Source: Temnopleurus reevesii
Taxonomy: Eukaryota; Echinodermata; Echinoidea; Temnopleuroida; Temnopleuridae
Assembly: GCA_036244855.1 (NCBI GenBank)
Contig: BQKZ01000282.1
Coordinates: 1 to 21,803 of the forward strand
Length of the DNA: 21,803 bases
Direction: 5' to 3'
How positions within the stretch are numbered: the first letter of the stretch is position 1; every line of letters begins with the position of its first letter. The notes under the pieces were generated by a model. That model was not told where the DNA came from. It saw nothing but the letters and a program-made list of their open reading frames with translations, and did no database searches. Position numbers and translations under genes: made by a program. Positions 9,238 through 19,700 of the stretch are shown piece by piece.

Positions 9238-9342
9238 ACTTCCATTCACTGCACTTTGAGCAGACGGGACAAAAGATTTTGGACAAAGTAAACAAAATCA
9301 TTCAAACATTCACAATGGCTAGATGAACACAAAAGAAACTCT
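9238..9342. mobile_element. MITE family A, left-half copy
   Basis: TTTGAGCAGACGGGACAAAAG, CATTCACAATGGCTAGATG and AACACAAAAGAAACTC match the left arm of the family. The right arm is absent. Confidence 0.6.
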
Positions 9343-9483
9343 CCGCCCTCTTATTAAGCGTATATAGCAGCAAGGGTCTTGAACACACCCCATCCGAGTG
9401 GTTCTTCGTCAAGACCAAAATGTTATGTAATTTGTTTCATTTTAAGTGTAAGCAAAGTAAACAAGATTTAGGGGGTAGTGCTA

Positions 9484-9640
9484 CAAAGTTGCAATAAATA
9501 ACAAGTTGCAGTTAACCGGCAATCACCAATCAAAACCATTGTTTCATAAGCATCTTGTCAAAAGCGCTAACAGTGTGCGAATGAAAATAATTTGCAATGA
9601 TTTGCAGTTGATTTGCAATCAATTATAATGTTACAAGCCC
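9484..9640. mobile_element. MITE family C copy 1 (TTGCA-rich arms)
   Basis: The arms contain AAGTTGCA...CAAGTTGCAGTTAACC on the left and TTTGCAGTTGATTTGCAATC on the right. The core TTTCATAAGCATCTTGTCA is found inverted in the copy at 17724-17893. This pairing of two dispersed copies is the basis for calling it an element. Confidence 0.6.
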
Positions 9641-10268
9641 CAGCCGCTGCCAGACTACGAGTGGGACAAAGCCGTTTGGAGATCAAAATGAATCATTGAT
9701 TCTTAAATTGGCAACATGTAAAATTTTTCACATCTATTCAACAGTGTGGAAAACTAAATTCAGATAAGCTGAGAGGGATTCTGTTGAAAAGAATTGGGAA
9801 CAAAAACGGCCAATGTTAATGTAGAAAATAATGGAAAATTATAATTTTTTCCTACATTGAAAATTTAAGGACTATTGTGATTTGCTACCTTGCTCTAACT
9901 CTGAAATGAAGTGCCACAACACACTGGAAATAAGCTCACGATACTCTAGGAATTTTTCTTTTTATAATCATATGTGATGTTCTATGTTCAGAATGTGGAG
10001 AATACTGCCTAAACACCCTTAAAATGCCTTCTATCAGACATGCCAAACAAAAATTGTGTTATCTTTGTCAATCCTCTTTCGATTCTAAAGTGGGTCCTAA
10101 GATGTTTCTGTCTGTCTATAAATGCAGAAAACCATTATACCAAAATAGTTTTACACCTGTCTCCAGGCAAGACATTTAACTGTCCACTGGTATTGTCTAC
10201 TCATGACCCTCACTTAACAGAAAATATGGGTTTGGTGCACAATATTTATTGTTTTCTACTTTTTAAAT
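9641..10268. other. No identified feature
   Basis: AT-rich sequence between two MITEs. The open frame 10040-10333 has no recognisable domain and runs into the next inverted-repeat element. Confidence 0.4.
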
Positions 10269-10269
10269 A

Positions 10270-10411
10270 CAGTCAACTCTGCCTAAGTCGAAGTGATTTT
10301 CTGGAACAAATGATTCAAAACCAGTGTTATTAGCCTCTTCTAACTTGAAATTCTCATAATTCAAACAGATTTGCGTGGTCCCAACTGATTTGACTTAGGC
10401 AGAGTTACCTG
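10270..10411. mobile_element. Tc1/mariner-like MITE (CTCTGCCTAAGTC arms)
   Basis: The left end is TA/CAGTCAACTCTGCCTAAGTC; the right end inverted reads CAGGTAACTCTGCCTAAGTC. CTCTGCCTAAGTC is identical in both arms. A CAG terminus next to TA (right flank decayed to TG) is typical of Tc1/mariner/pogo-type elements. At 142 bp it is non-autonomous. Confidence 0.65.
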
Positions 10412-10794
10412 TGATTGAATGACTAAAGGTTCCAGGTCAATAGTTGGACACCCATCCAGTTTGGTAATCCCGTCCAAACAAAATAGACAAAGAATACAAT
10501 AATAGGTTGGCATCTATGATCTAGGGGATAACAAGTAAAAAAACAAAACAGATAATCGTCTAATATCTTACTTTCAAAAAGTTGTTTATTGCTTTACTTG
10601 TTCACTTCTTCCTAGCATACTCTACAAATGCGCTGTTATAATACTCCTCACAATAATAACAAAGTTTAAAACAATTTAAAATTTGTCATAATTTACAAAA
10701 TGGTTTGTACAATGCTTAACGCGCAAAATGTGCACTTTCTAAATAAAAAAGGAGGTTGGGGTACAAAGGCCATTATGTGCAATATTACAATGTA
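10412..10794. other. No identified feature
   Basis: Unassigned AT-rich sequence between two MITEs; no supported exon or repeat. Confidence 0.4.
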
Positions 10795-11067
10795 CACTCA
10801 CTGAGAGCAAAAGGAACAAAGTTAAACAATTCATTCAAACCTTCACAATAGCTTCAGGATCACAAAAGAAATAGCTTCACTATTGATTCAGTGAATAATT
10901 ATGACAAGTAAGCAGGGGTGACCAGATGCCACACTTGTTTGACATCTCTCCACAGAACAAGAGGAAAGTATCTTTCTTTTATGTGAATCTAACTATTGTA
11001 AATGCTTGAGTGGAAGTTGTTTACTTTTTCCAAATTCTTTGTCCGTTTTGCTCGTAGTGACTGGGGA
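10795..11067. mobile_element. MITE family A, near-complete copy with CCCCAGTCAC terminus
   Basis: The left arm reads CACTGAGAGCAAAAGGAACAAAG, the right arm ends TTTGTCCGTTTTGCTCGTAG followed by TGACTGGGG. The internal TTCACAATAGC and its inverse TCTAACTATTGTAAATGC are conserved. The right terminus is the same decamer seen at the ends of family B. Confidence 0.65.
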
Positions 11068-11119
11068 TCAAGTACAGATTTTCACAGAATCTTGAAGCAA
11101 AATTTTTACAAATAATTCT

Positions 11120-11351
11120 AATAGGCGGGTTTACTAATAGATGCAAATTTTATGCATACCTTTTACACAAAGGTTCTTGACAACCCGAAAGCTTGCCCGA
11201 GGCTTGCTCGACATAGCAACAAGTAATGTATGCAAACTGGATTCCAAATATTGTAATCCTATAGTCATCAAACGGTTTAAGGAATACCACGTAACTACGT
11301 TCAGTGGCAAGAAAAGCACATAAATTTGAATATATAAGTAAACCCGCCTAT
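11120..11351. mobile_element. MITE family D copy 1 (GGCGGGTTTACT arms)
   Basis: AATAGGCGGGTTTACT is a perfect terminal inverted repeat of 16 bases at both ends. The interior (CACAAAGG, GACAACCCGAAAGCTTGCCC) recurs at 18626-18820. The open frames on both strands here are repeat by-products. Confidence 0.75.
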
Positions 11352-11404
11352 TGCCTAGACATGCTAATAGGGAATGTATATATCTAGAGATGGGATTAAA
11401 AATA

Positions 11405-11612
11405 GGTTGAAGGGACAAAGTAAACAACTTGCATTCAAGCATTCAAGCATAAAAAATAAATGTCATTCCCTTGATTCTGCTTAAAAACTGTTCAACAGGT
11501 GTTGCACCTGTTCAGTGAATAAGAAGAGAAGCTCCTTTCTTTTGTGTTTGTGAATCTATTGTTAAGTCTTGAATGGAAGTTGTTTACTTAGTCTAATTCC
11601 TCCTCGCTATTT
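11405..11612. mobile_element. MITE family A, diverged copy
   Basis: GAAGGGACAAAGTAAACAAC and CATTCAAGCATTCAAGC on the left mirror TCTTGAATGGAAGTTGTTTA on the right. Core CTTTCTTTTGTGTTTGTGAATC is shared with the family. Outer termini have decayed. Confidence 0.55.
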
Positions 11613-12609
11613 GGAGTAATTATTATGCATTTTAGCAACATACAAATAAACGTGTTGGCCTAAGAAACCCTTTACAGACAGAAATCAAGAATTTCTCTCT
11701 ACAGATGGACAGAACCATATGTAACAAAATATGCCACCTCAATTTAGAGATTGCAACTGTACATATTCAAGAATAATGCGAGTAACTGCATATGGATAAG
11801 ATCATAATTATACAAAACTGAATGCTCGTTACAATAAATATACTCAACAAAAAAGTTATTCCTAAAAGTAACAACATTTTGTAATAGGTGTGTCCAGCAA
11901 TGTAATATGGAATCTGTATTCTACATTACCTTCACAAAGATGCCAACTTTCCGAGATATGCATGAGAATAGAAACTAGAATGTGAATTCCCAAAGAGCTG
12001 AACCAAATGTTTTTTCAAATGCAATCCAAATTTTGACACAGTCGAATCTTGTTACAAAGGGCATTGATAGAATTGGTTATCCTTTGAACACAGAGATTTT
12101 TAGGGTCCAAACCTTTTGTTTTTTTTATTGTATCTTAACCCTGACATAACAGGTTTTCACAATAAAGAGGAAAGACCTACCTGTACATGTAGATATAATG
12201 AGTTTCAATCATTTCAGCATCATCTCACTCAAAGATGCTTCATAACAGATCAAAGGATTTATAATAGCTTGCAATGCATTGTGTGCAGTTTAATAAGATT
12301 ATTAAAGAGATTGTCAAAACAAAATCATTAAGTTTTGTAGTTAAGTGGTTCATGTATAAACTCTATAGAAATTCCAATATGCGGTTTCTAACGGATTAGA
12401 ATAATTCTATCACTGACTGAAGACCCTGGCTGCAAAATCATGTTGCCAAACATACAGCTGTCAGAGGAGCATATACGACCATAACAGAACGATTATGGCA
12501 TGAGAATTAATATTTGTCTGAATGCTGCTTTGGGATTGCAGTCAAATATCTATATTACTGGTTTCAGCTTAGTCAGATCTGTTTCTCTCTGGATTAGACA
12601 GGATGGGTA
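11613..12609. other. No identified feature
   Basis: About 1 kb of AT-rich sequence. The open frame 12116-12331 has no recognisable domain. It could include the SARNP 3' flank, but no supported boundary is visible. Confidence 0.4.
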
Positions 12610-12756
12610 AAGACCCAATTCAACATGATTCAATACAATTCGTTGATCAGATGTGTCATGATTAAACTGAGTAATTGTCCCTGAACAAAGAGTCACTCAC
12701 ATCGTAGAGGATTCAACAAGAATCGTGTTGAATCAGAGCCTATAGGTGACTGGGGC
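12610..12756. mobile_element. MITE family B copy 2
   Basis: CAATTCAACATGATTCAATAC on the left and GAATCGTGTTGAATCAGAG on the right are the inverted subterminal blocks of the family. The right end TATAGGTGACTGGGGC is well preserved; the left terminus is eroded. Confidence 0.6.
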
Positions 12757-12852
12757 ACAAGCATGCTACATATTACATGGGAAGTGAAGTAAGTTATTTC
12801 ACAAAACTGTGCACAAAATTGATTAAAGGTACTATTTACAGTGTGTCAAAAA

Positions 12853-13083
12853 GGGTCCTCTTGCATAAAACATTGCCTTTAAACCAGGAGTGCTGGTTGG
12901 CATTCACCTACAGGGTAATATTTTCTACACAAAAATGCTAAAACTATGGCCTGAAGATAAATGGCTAGGGCATAAATTCAGGCTACTAACTGAAAACTGG
13001 CAACCCTAGTAAATGCAAGTCACAAGATAAACAGAAATATTTTCTGACTTGCTTTTGAATGCAACATTCTATGCAAGAGGACC
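12853..13083. mobile_element. Inverted-repeat element (GGTCCTCTTGCATA arms)
   Basis: GGTCCTCTTGCATA occurs at 12854 and, exactly inverted, ending at 13083, with further similarity (ATGTTGCATT versus ACATTGCCTT) inward. Total about 231 bp, no coding capacity. The superfamily cannot be told from the flanks. Confidence 0.6.
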
Positions 13084-13204
13084 TAACTCATCAAAGAATA
13101 ACTGAGATACAATTGAATAACACGCATCATTGAGAATTCACTGAAGAGTTCAACGGCAGTGAAAGTATAATTCTCACTAATGTTGCTCTATTTCCTTTTT
13201 ATCA

Positions 13205-13386
13205 CAGTTGGACCTCTCTTATCCAAACCCGTTGGGACCTTCACCGATCCAAATGAAAGAATTTGGCAGGAAATGTACTCTTCCAAATTTGAAGGTGGCT
13301 CAAAGTCATGCATAATATTACCATGAACATTTCATATGATTGAATGCTGACAAATTTCGGAATGATGTTAAAGGGAGGTCCAACTG
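13205..13386. mobile_element. Tc1/mariner- or pogo-like MITE (CAGTTGGACCTC arms)
   Basis: CAGTTGGACCTC is identical and inverted at both ends, followed by TCTTATCC on one side and CCTTTAAC on the other. The CAGT terminus and CTTATCC motif resemble Tigger/pogo terminal repeats. TA flanks are not preserved. Confidence 0.6.
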
Positions 13387-13737
13387 AACATGTAGATGAA
13401 TTTACAAGTAAATTATCATTGAAACTTGCAAAATACTCAAGCCCATATAACAGCTGATGACACTTACTTGCTTGGATTCAATGTTTGGCTTTATAGTAGA
13501 ATATTTCTAAAGCCATGTTTGTCCTTTCAACGACAAAGCAGCAGTAGTTCCTTTACAGAAGACCCTTTGATGATGACAGGTTTGGGACTACTACAAACCT
13601 TCTTCCCAACCCTGGACTGTCCAACTATGTTTGAGCACATGTTGAATGATGAGAGAGGAAGTAAGATCTGCTCTGATCCTAGAAGCAGTTTGATGAAAGG
13701 ACAATGACGAGGATGTTGAATACATGATGCTCTACTG

Positions 13738-13779
13738 CTATGCCATCCCAAACCTCTCTGCTCTCTTACGCTTCTTGGC
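13738..13779 (-). CDS. SARNP: SARNP terminal coding exon
   Basis: The acceptor is GCCATGCAG/GCC. The exon encodes AKKRKRAERFGMA and the stop TAG. The basic run followed by ERFG is the last of the five motifs and doubles as a likely nuclear localisation signal. The exon is too short to show as an open frame, and longer frames across it are shadows. No AATAAA is seen within several hundred bases downstream on the minus strand, so the 3' UTR end is undetermined. Confidence 0.9.
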   Translation of the reverse strand, partial: AKKRKRAERFGMA

Positions 13780-16700
13780 CTGCATGGCAATCAACAGAGG
13801 AAAATTGTATCAGTTTTATTGATATCAAAATCATTCATTCGTTATTCATTAAAGCAAGGTTTCCACTTTGGCGAGTTAACACGGCGAGTTATAGCGAGTA
13901 ATGGCGAGTCGCCAAACTGAGGTACTCGCGATAACTCGCGTAAAGCTTGCCATGTAACTCAGGGTAACTCGCGACAACTCGGCATAAATCGGCTGAGCTC
14001 ATTTAAGCTCAGGACAACTCGTGAGCGGTTTCAAAATTTTTGAACATGTTCAAAAATTTTACTAACTCGCCGTAACTCGTGGTGAACTCACCCAAACTCG
14101 CTTTATACTCGCAATACTCGTAAAAAGCTCGGGATAAACTCGTAATAACTCGTAATAACTCGCCACATTTGAGTGTACGCGAGTTCGTTCCGAGTTTACA
14201 AGAGCGAGATACGAGCACTGCGATCGTTTTGCGAGTCAAGTAGAGGTGCCCACGAGATTAGCCCGAGTGTAAAACGAGCACCCCGAGTTACAGCGAGTTT
14301 CGTGTGAGCTTATTCAGAGTGAGTTGCAAGCGCACATTGAGGTGCCACCTGAATATCTAGTAAACATGTAATCTATAATTTCCCATAATATATATTAAAG
14401 GAGGACTCCAGACCAAAAATTTCTTGCTTTGATTCAAAGCGCAAAAAATCAGACAAACAGATCAAAAAAAGTTTGAGCGAAAACGGACAACAAATAAGAA
14501 AGTTATGAATTTTTGATTTCCAAAATAGTTATATTTTTGGCCCACTTGTAACCATAGGTCACGTGACATGTCGTGTTGATGACGTAGGTTCGTCACTTCT
14601 CTAGAGTGAGTGTATTATATCTGTTTTTTTTTTAATGTTCTGTTTAAAATTCATCTCGTTGAATATATATTCTTGATTATACTTTCTGAAATATTGTTTA
14701 CGAAGAAAAGATAACAAAATTACATGAATAAATATGATTTTAATAATTAATATGTTTAATAATAATGTATTTCGTGATATAATTACGCTTGCACGGAAGC
14801 AAACTAATATTGCTACTGTAAATTCTAGTAAAGGAATGCTCTTAGGATTTACAATGACCAAAAGATACAAAAAAGAGGATATGATTTGAAAAACAATAAC
14901 ATACATGATAAATTGTACAAAAACAATATGATATAAAAGAAAATGAGTATTGACAAATTAATTTTTCATATTTATGCAATCAATTTATAGCACCATTGAA
15001 ATCGATAGAACAAAATACGGCATTGAATTAATGTTGACAGTATTTAAATTCTCTTAATTAGAGCAATTCTTTATTTGATTAAATCTTCTCCTTATTGATT
15101 GATTATTGAAATCATATTTATTCCATAATTAATCATTTCATCTTTCATATAAAATTTATTTTGAATATATATATTTCTTGAACATAATCTCTTGATATGT
15201 ATTGAACATTATACATCAACAAATTTTCTCTAAAGATTAAAAAGATGGATTAAAAAGCAATTATATATAAATAAGCCCATTGTAGAGAAGTGACGCACCT
15301 ACGTCATCACTATTTGATGTCACGTGATGCAAAGTTGACAATTTGCTAAAAATATAACTATTTGAATTTTTATTAGACACCTTTCAAAAATTTATAACTT
15401 TCTTATTTATGGTCCGATTTTGCTCAAACTTTTTTTGATATGTTCGTCTATCTTTTGCGCTTTTAATCAAAGCAAGTTATTCTTGGCCTGGAGTAACCGT
15501 TTAAAGTGTTAATTGACCAACGTGTCAGAGAGCTATGATATGATGGGGTAAGCTCGCTATTCATAAGGTCTGCTATTCATAAGGATCGCTTCTCATAACA
15601 TGTAAATTCCTATACCCAAAGGGTCGCTATTGATAAAGTGAAAAGAGGGTCACTATTCATTAAGGCATAAGGACAATTACTCATAAGGATCGCTATTCAT
15701 AATAGGAAAAGAGGTTCGCTATTCATAACAACACATAAGGGTCACTATACATAAGGACCGCTATTTATAATAACTCATGAGGGTCGCTATACATAATTCA
15801 GAAAGAGGTTCGCTATCCATAATAACAAATAGGGGTCGTTATTCATAAAGGTTGCTTTTCATAATGGGAGAAGAGGGTCTCTATTCATAATGGGAGAATA
15901 GGGTCGCTATTCATAAAGGCCATTGTTCATAAGGGTCGATATTCATAATCGCAGAAGAGGTTCGCTATTCATAATCGGGAAATAGGGTCGCTATTCATAA
16001 TCATGATATAGGGTTGCTATTCATAATCAGGAAATAGGGTCGCTATTCATAAAGGCCATTGTTCATAAGGGTCGCTATTCGAATAGCGAACCTCTTCTTC
16101 TATTATGAATAGCGACCCTATTTTCTGATTATGAATAGCGACCCTCTTCTCTGATTATAATTAGTGACCCTTATGAATATTGATTCTTATGAATAACGAC
16201 CCTTATGTCTTTTAATGATTAACGACCCTCTTCTTCAATTAGGAATAGCAACCCTTATAAATAATGACCTTTATGAATAGCGACCCTAATTTTGTATTAT
16301 GAATAGCGACCCTTTTCCGTATTATGAATAGTGACCCTTATGAGTTATTATGAATGGCGATCTTTATGAACAATGGCCCTTATGAATAGCGACCCTTATG
16401 AGTAATTATGAATAGCGGTCCTTATGAACAATTTTTCGTTATGAATAGCTGTCCTTATGAATAGCGAGCGGACCCCTTGACAACAGGGTCGCACCCATTG
16501 TGCAGAGGATTAAGGTCTCTTCTTCTTCAAGCAGAGCGAAAATGCTTCTGGCATCCATCTTTTAGAGCCAAAAATATGCACTTCCCGCCCTTGATCATCA
16601 CCCGTAACCAACTCTTGATAACTCGTATATAGATCGCTTTAAATCGTGTGAAGGTCATACTAAGCTCGGTCTGACTCGTTTCGCGCTCGGTTCACTCGCA

Positions 16701-19700
16701 CAACGAGCGTAGTTAACTCGGTGTCGAGTCTTTCGTCACTCGCGCACATTCCAGAGAAAAATGTAAATTTCACGCGAGCTTGTGCGAGTTAAGGCGAGTT
16801 GGAACTCGCACAGCTCGCGCACGGCTCGCGACTCCAACTCGCCAAAGTGGAAACCTGGCTTAATACAGTGGAAACTTTGTGTAAAGAGATCCAATATATC
16901 AAATTTCCTGGTATAAAAAGGTAAATTCTTGTCCAAACTCTTTTATGCTTTATTGTTTTATCACTCTGCTATAACAAGATCTCTGAGAAAGTATCGTTGA
17001 TATTCCCAAGCACAGTGTTGTACTGAATTTCCACTGAACTCTGCCTATGTCAAGCCTCACTACATTTTATCTTTCTGCTGTGCTAACTGCTCCAATCCTC
17101 CTGGAATGATTAGCAAGAATCAAATAATATTACAATATTGAAGCATTTTACATACCTCCGCATCAGATCCATCTGCTGTGCTTATCTTAGCCTTGGTCCC
17201 CGGAGCAGGAGCGGTCACTGCTCCAAACCTCTCTTTCCTCTTCCTTATCCGCTCTGCTTCTTCAGTCTGAAACAACAATCACAAAAGAAATCTTATGCAT
17301 ACTGACTAAGATAAGATATCATGGCAGGCACAACACACAATCATCGACTCACAATAAAACAAGGACAATGTAAATGGTCACAAAAAGTGAACTTCACATA
17401 AGAGAAAATAAATCCACAAAGGTAAATTACCTTTATAGTCATTTCACACATGCATTATTTTCTGTAATATAGATAGAAGGCTAAGCTTAGTACACTTTAT
17501 TTTTCTAACATGCAAAGAAAAATCCCAAGTTGAATATCAAATTATGATTCAACCCCATCAATATCAATACCAATAACAATACCTTAACTGCTGTCGGTGA
17601 AACTGATTTTCCAAAACGTTCAGCTCGCTGCTTCAGTTTGTCTGTATCTGTGGACTGAGATGAACAGTAGAAAATATAAATGTAAAGATGGGAAAAAGGA
17701 TGACAGCAAATGTTAACACTTAGGCAGTGTTGTTACAACTGCAACTGATTGCAAGTAAACTGCAAATTAATTGCAAATTGATACGCGCATTTTAATTTGC
17801 ACAAGATCTGTGGTGCTGACAAGACACATATGAAAAAATGATTTTGATAAACCAATCAACTGCAACTTGCAATCAATTACAACTTTCCAGCAACATTCCC
17901 TGAGGTAATAATAATAATGGTAGTAATACGCTTCACACACTTTTATAGCCCTAAATGCAAATGTGTCTAGCCATTGTGTGTAATAATTATCTGATATATA
18001 TCAAAGCAATGTGACAATTATTGGCGCTCTCAGTGTGCAACAAAATATTGATGAATGTCCCAGGTGGGATCTGAATTAAACCTTGCATTCCCACTCCCTT
18101 CATGATATGTCTTAGATGAATGCATGGAAGAAGTATGGTCTAGTGTATACACCTCAGGATGCAGGGAATATTTTTCCTTGTATCTCATTTGCTATGCATT
18201 CTAGCAGGATTGCTACATAAACTATGTTTTGTTTAGCAACTTTTTTTTTTACATAGAGCTGTACAGTAAAGATTTGGAAATGTTTCCTCAATGTCTAAAA
18301 CTGCTAATCAAATGTGAAAACTAATATCATTCCCTGGGTTGGAAACATTAGAGGTTGGGTATTAAGATCCCTGTTCAGACAATTAGGTCCTTCAGCAAAT
18401 AATTCACTGATATTTATCTATCTCCACCCTACAACAATTTGAAACATTATCGATATGCTTACTTGATAAGCTTCAGTGCTACACATTTTGTGGCTCCAGG
18501 AGGGGGTGTTACAAGATAAAATCATTGTCATTGCCTGACTGAAATCCTGCAAATTTCATCAGTTTTAACCTGGTTTCGAAATGGGTCCCATACATGTATA
18601 CACCATGTGAATTCAAGCCTAAAGGGAATGGGCAGGTTTACTAAAATATGCAAATTTCTCTGTACACAAAGGTTGTTACTGACAACCCAAAAGCTTGCCC
18701 GAGGCTTGCCTGACAAAACAAAGTGTGTGCAAATTGGATTCCAATTATTGTAACTTAATTGTTACTACATTCACCGGCTAAAGACACGCATTGATTTCAA
18801 TTTATTCGTAAATCAACCGATTTGTTCATAACAGGTGCATGAGAAAGCATGTGATATCACACATACACCATAGGAGGTCAACTTACTATAGATATTCCTT
18901 TTGATTGTGTTGTAGGTGCAGCAGCCGTAGCCTTGGCAGGCATACCGAATCTGGTCCACAGAAAACAAAAAAAAATTAATGAAATAAAAATATACAGACA
19001 AACCTGGGAGGTGTTTCACCAAGATTAAAAGACTTTAAGAACGACTTAACGTTTGACTGGTACCGCTTATTGTGCGTAATGGTTCACATTATTACGCGCA
19101 TTCAGCGCAAGAATTGAAACTAGTCGAACATAAAGTTGTGCGTAACTTTAAGAACGACTTGGTGAAACACCTCCCTGCTTAAGCGACCACCTGTATAGAA
19201 AGACCACCTGTCTTGACTCCCTTGGAGGAATTTACATACACATAAATGAACCTGTCTACAGAGACCATCTGCAGCTCGTGAAGACCAGATTTTCTGTCTC
19301 CCTAGGATGGTCTTTAAAGACAGGTGACTGTATGTATTATGACATGGTATATACATTTTCAAACACTAAATTGTATGCTTCCCCACCATTTGCTTTCCTT
19401 TCATTCTCTGCAGAGGCTAAACTTTTTAGATTCAGATGCCAGAAGATCAAATATGTGCTGGTTAACATAATAATAACATTTGGAAGGTTATAAAATATAT
19501 ATGAGAGCATATAACAAGATAAATTTGGTTGGTAAATTTACATTTAAGCAAAAATTCTTAAAGCATGTACATTTTTATCAAATTGATTAAAATAAGAAAT
19601 TCTTTTTATGAATTGTCCACACTGACATAGCAGAAATCGTACTAATGTATATTGCTAAATCAAGGATCCCCATAATAAATACCATAATGAAAAATTAATA

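Larger units (their letters stand above)
13852..16859 (-). mobile_element. Harbinger-like element with CGAG/CTCG-packed arms, interrupted by two insertions
   Basis: The ends share GGTTTCCACTTTGGCGAGTT (20 bases, inverted) with small differences at the outermost bases. TTA (possibly TTAA) flanks both sides at 13849-13851 and 16860-16862, matching the TWA target duplication of PIF/Harbinger. The left arm (to about 14335) has about 28 CGAG or CTCG motifs spaced 8-20 bases apart, and the right arm (from about 16615) about 16. Removing the two inner insertions leaves roughly 960 bp. A transposase-like start remains near the right end. It is non-autonomous today. Confidence 0.7.
13780..17155 (-). 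other. SARNP last intron, filled by a nested transposon stack
   Basis: Donor GAG/GTATGT and acceptor ATGCAG bound a 3376-bp intron. Nearly all of it (13852-16859) is one Harbinger-like element holding two others, followed by a small CAGTGGAAA element. The stack lies in transcribed sequence and would form very strong hairpins in the pre-mRNA. Confidence 0.85.

Noticed and set aside
13527..13790. Minus-strand open frame of 87 codons overlapping the SARNP stop
   Set aside because: It is out of frame with the real SARNP terminal exon, which reads AKKRKRAERFGMA and stop.
14601..14906. Hydrophobic minus-strand frame of 101 codons
   Set aside because: It is composition-driven (Ile/Leu/Phe from AT-rich DNA) in the non-coding core of a transposable element.
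15545..16476. CRISPR-like array of regularly repeated units
   Set aside because: Repeats are degenerate, spacers are short and variable, orientation flips at the centre, and the genome is eukaryotic.
18528..18716. Open frame sharing protein-level similarity with 11134-11442
   Set aside because: The similarity comes from two copies of MITE family D, not from a gene family.
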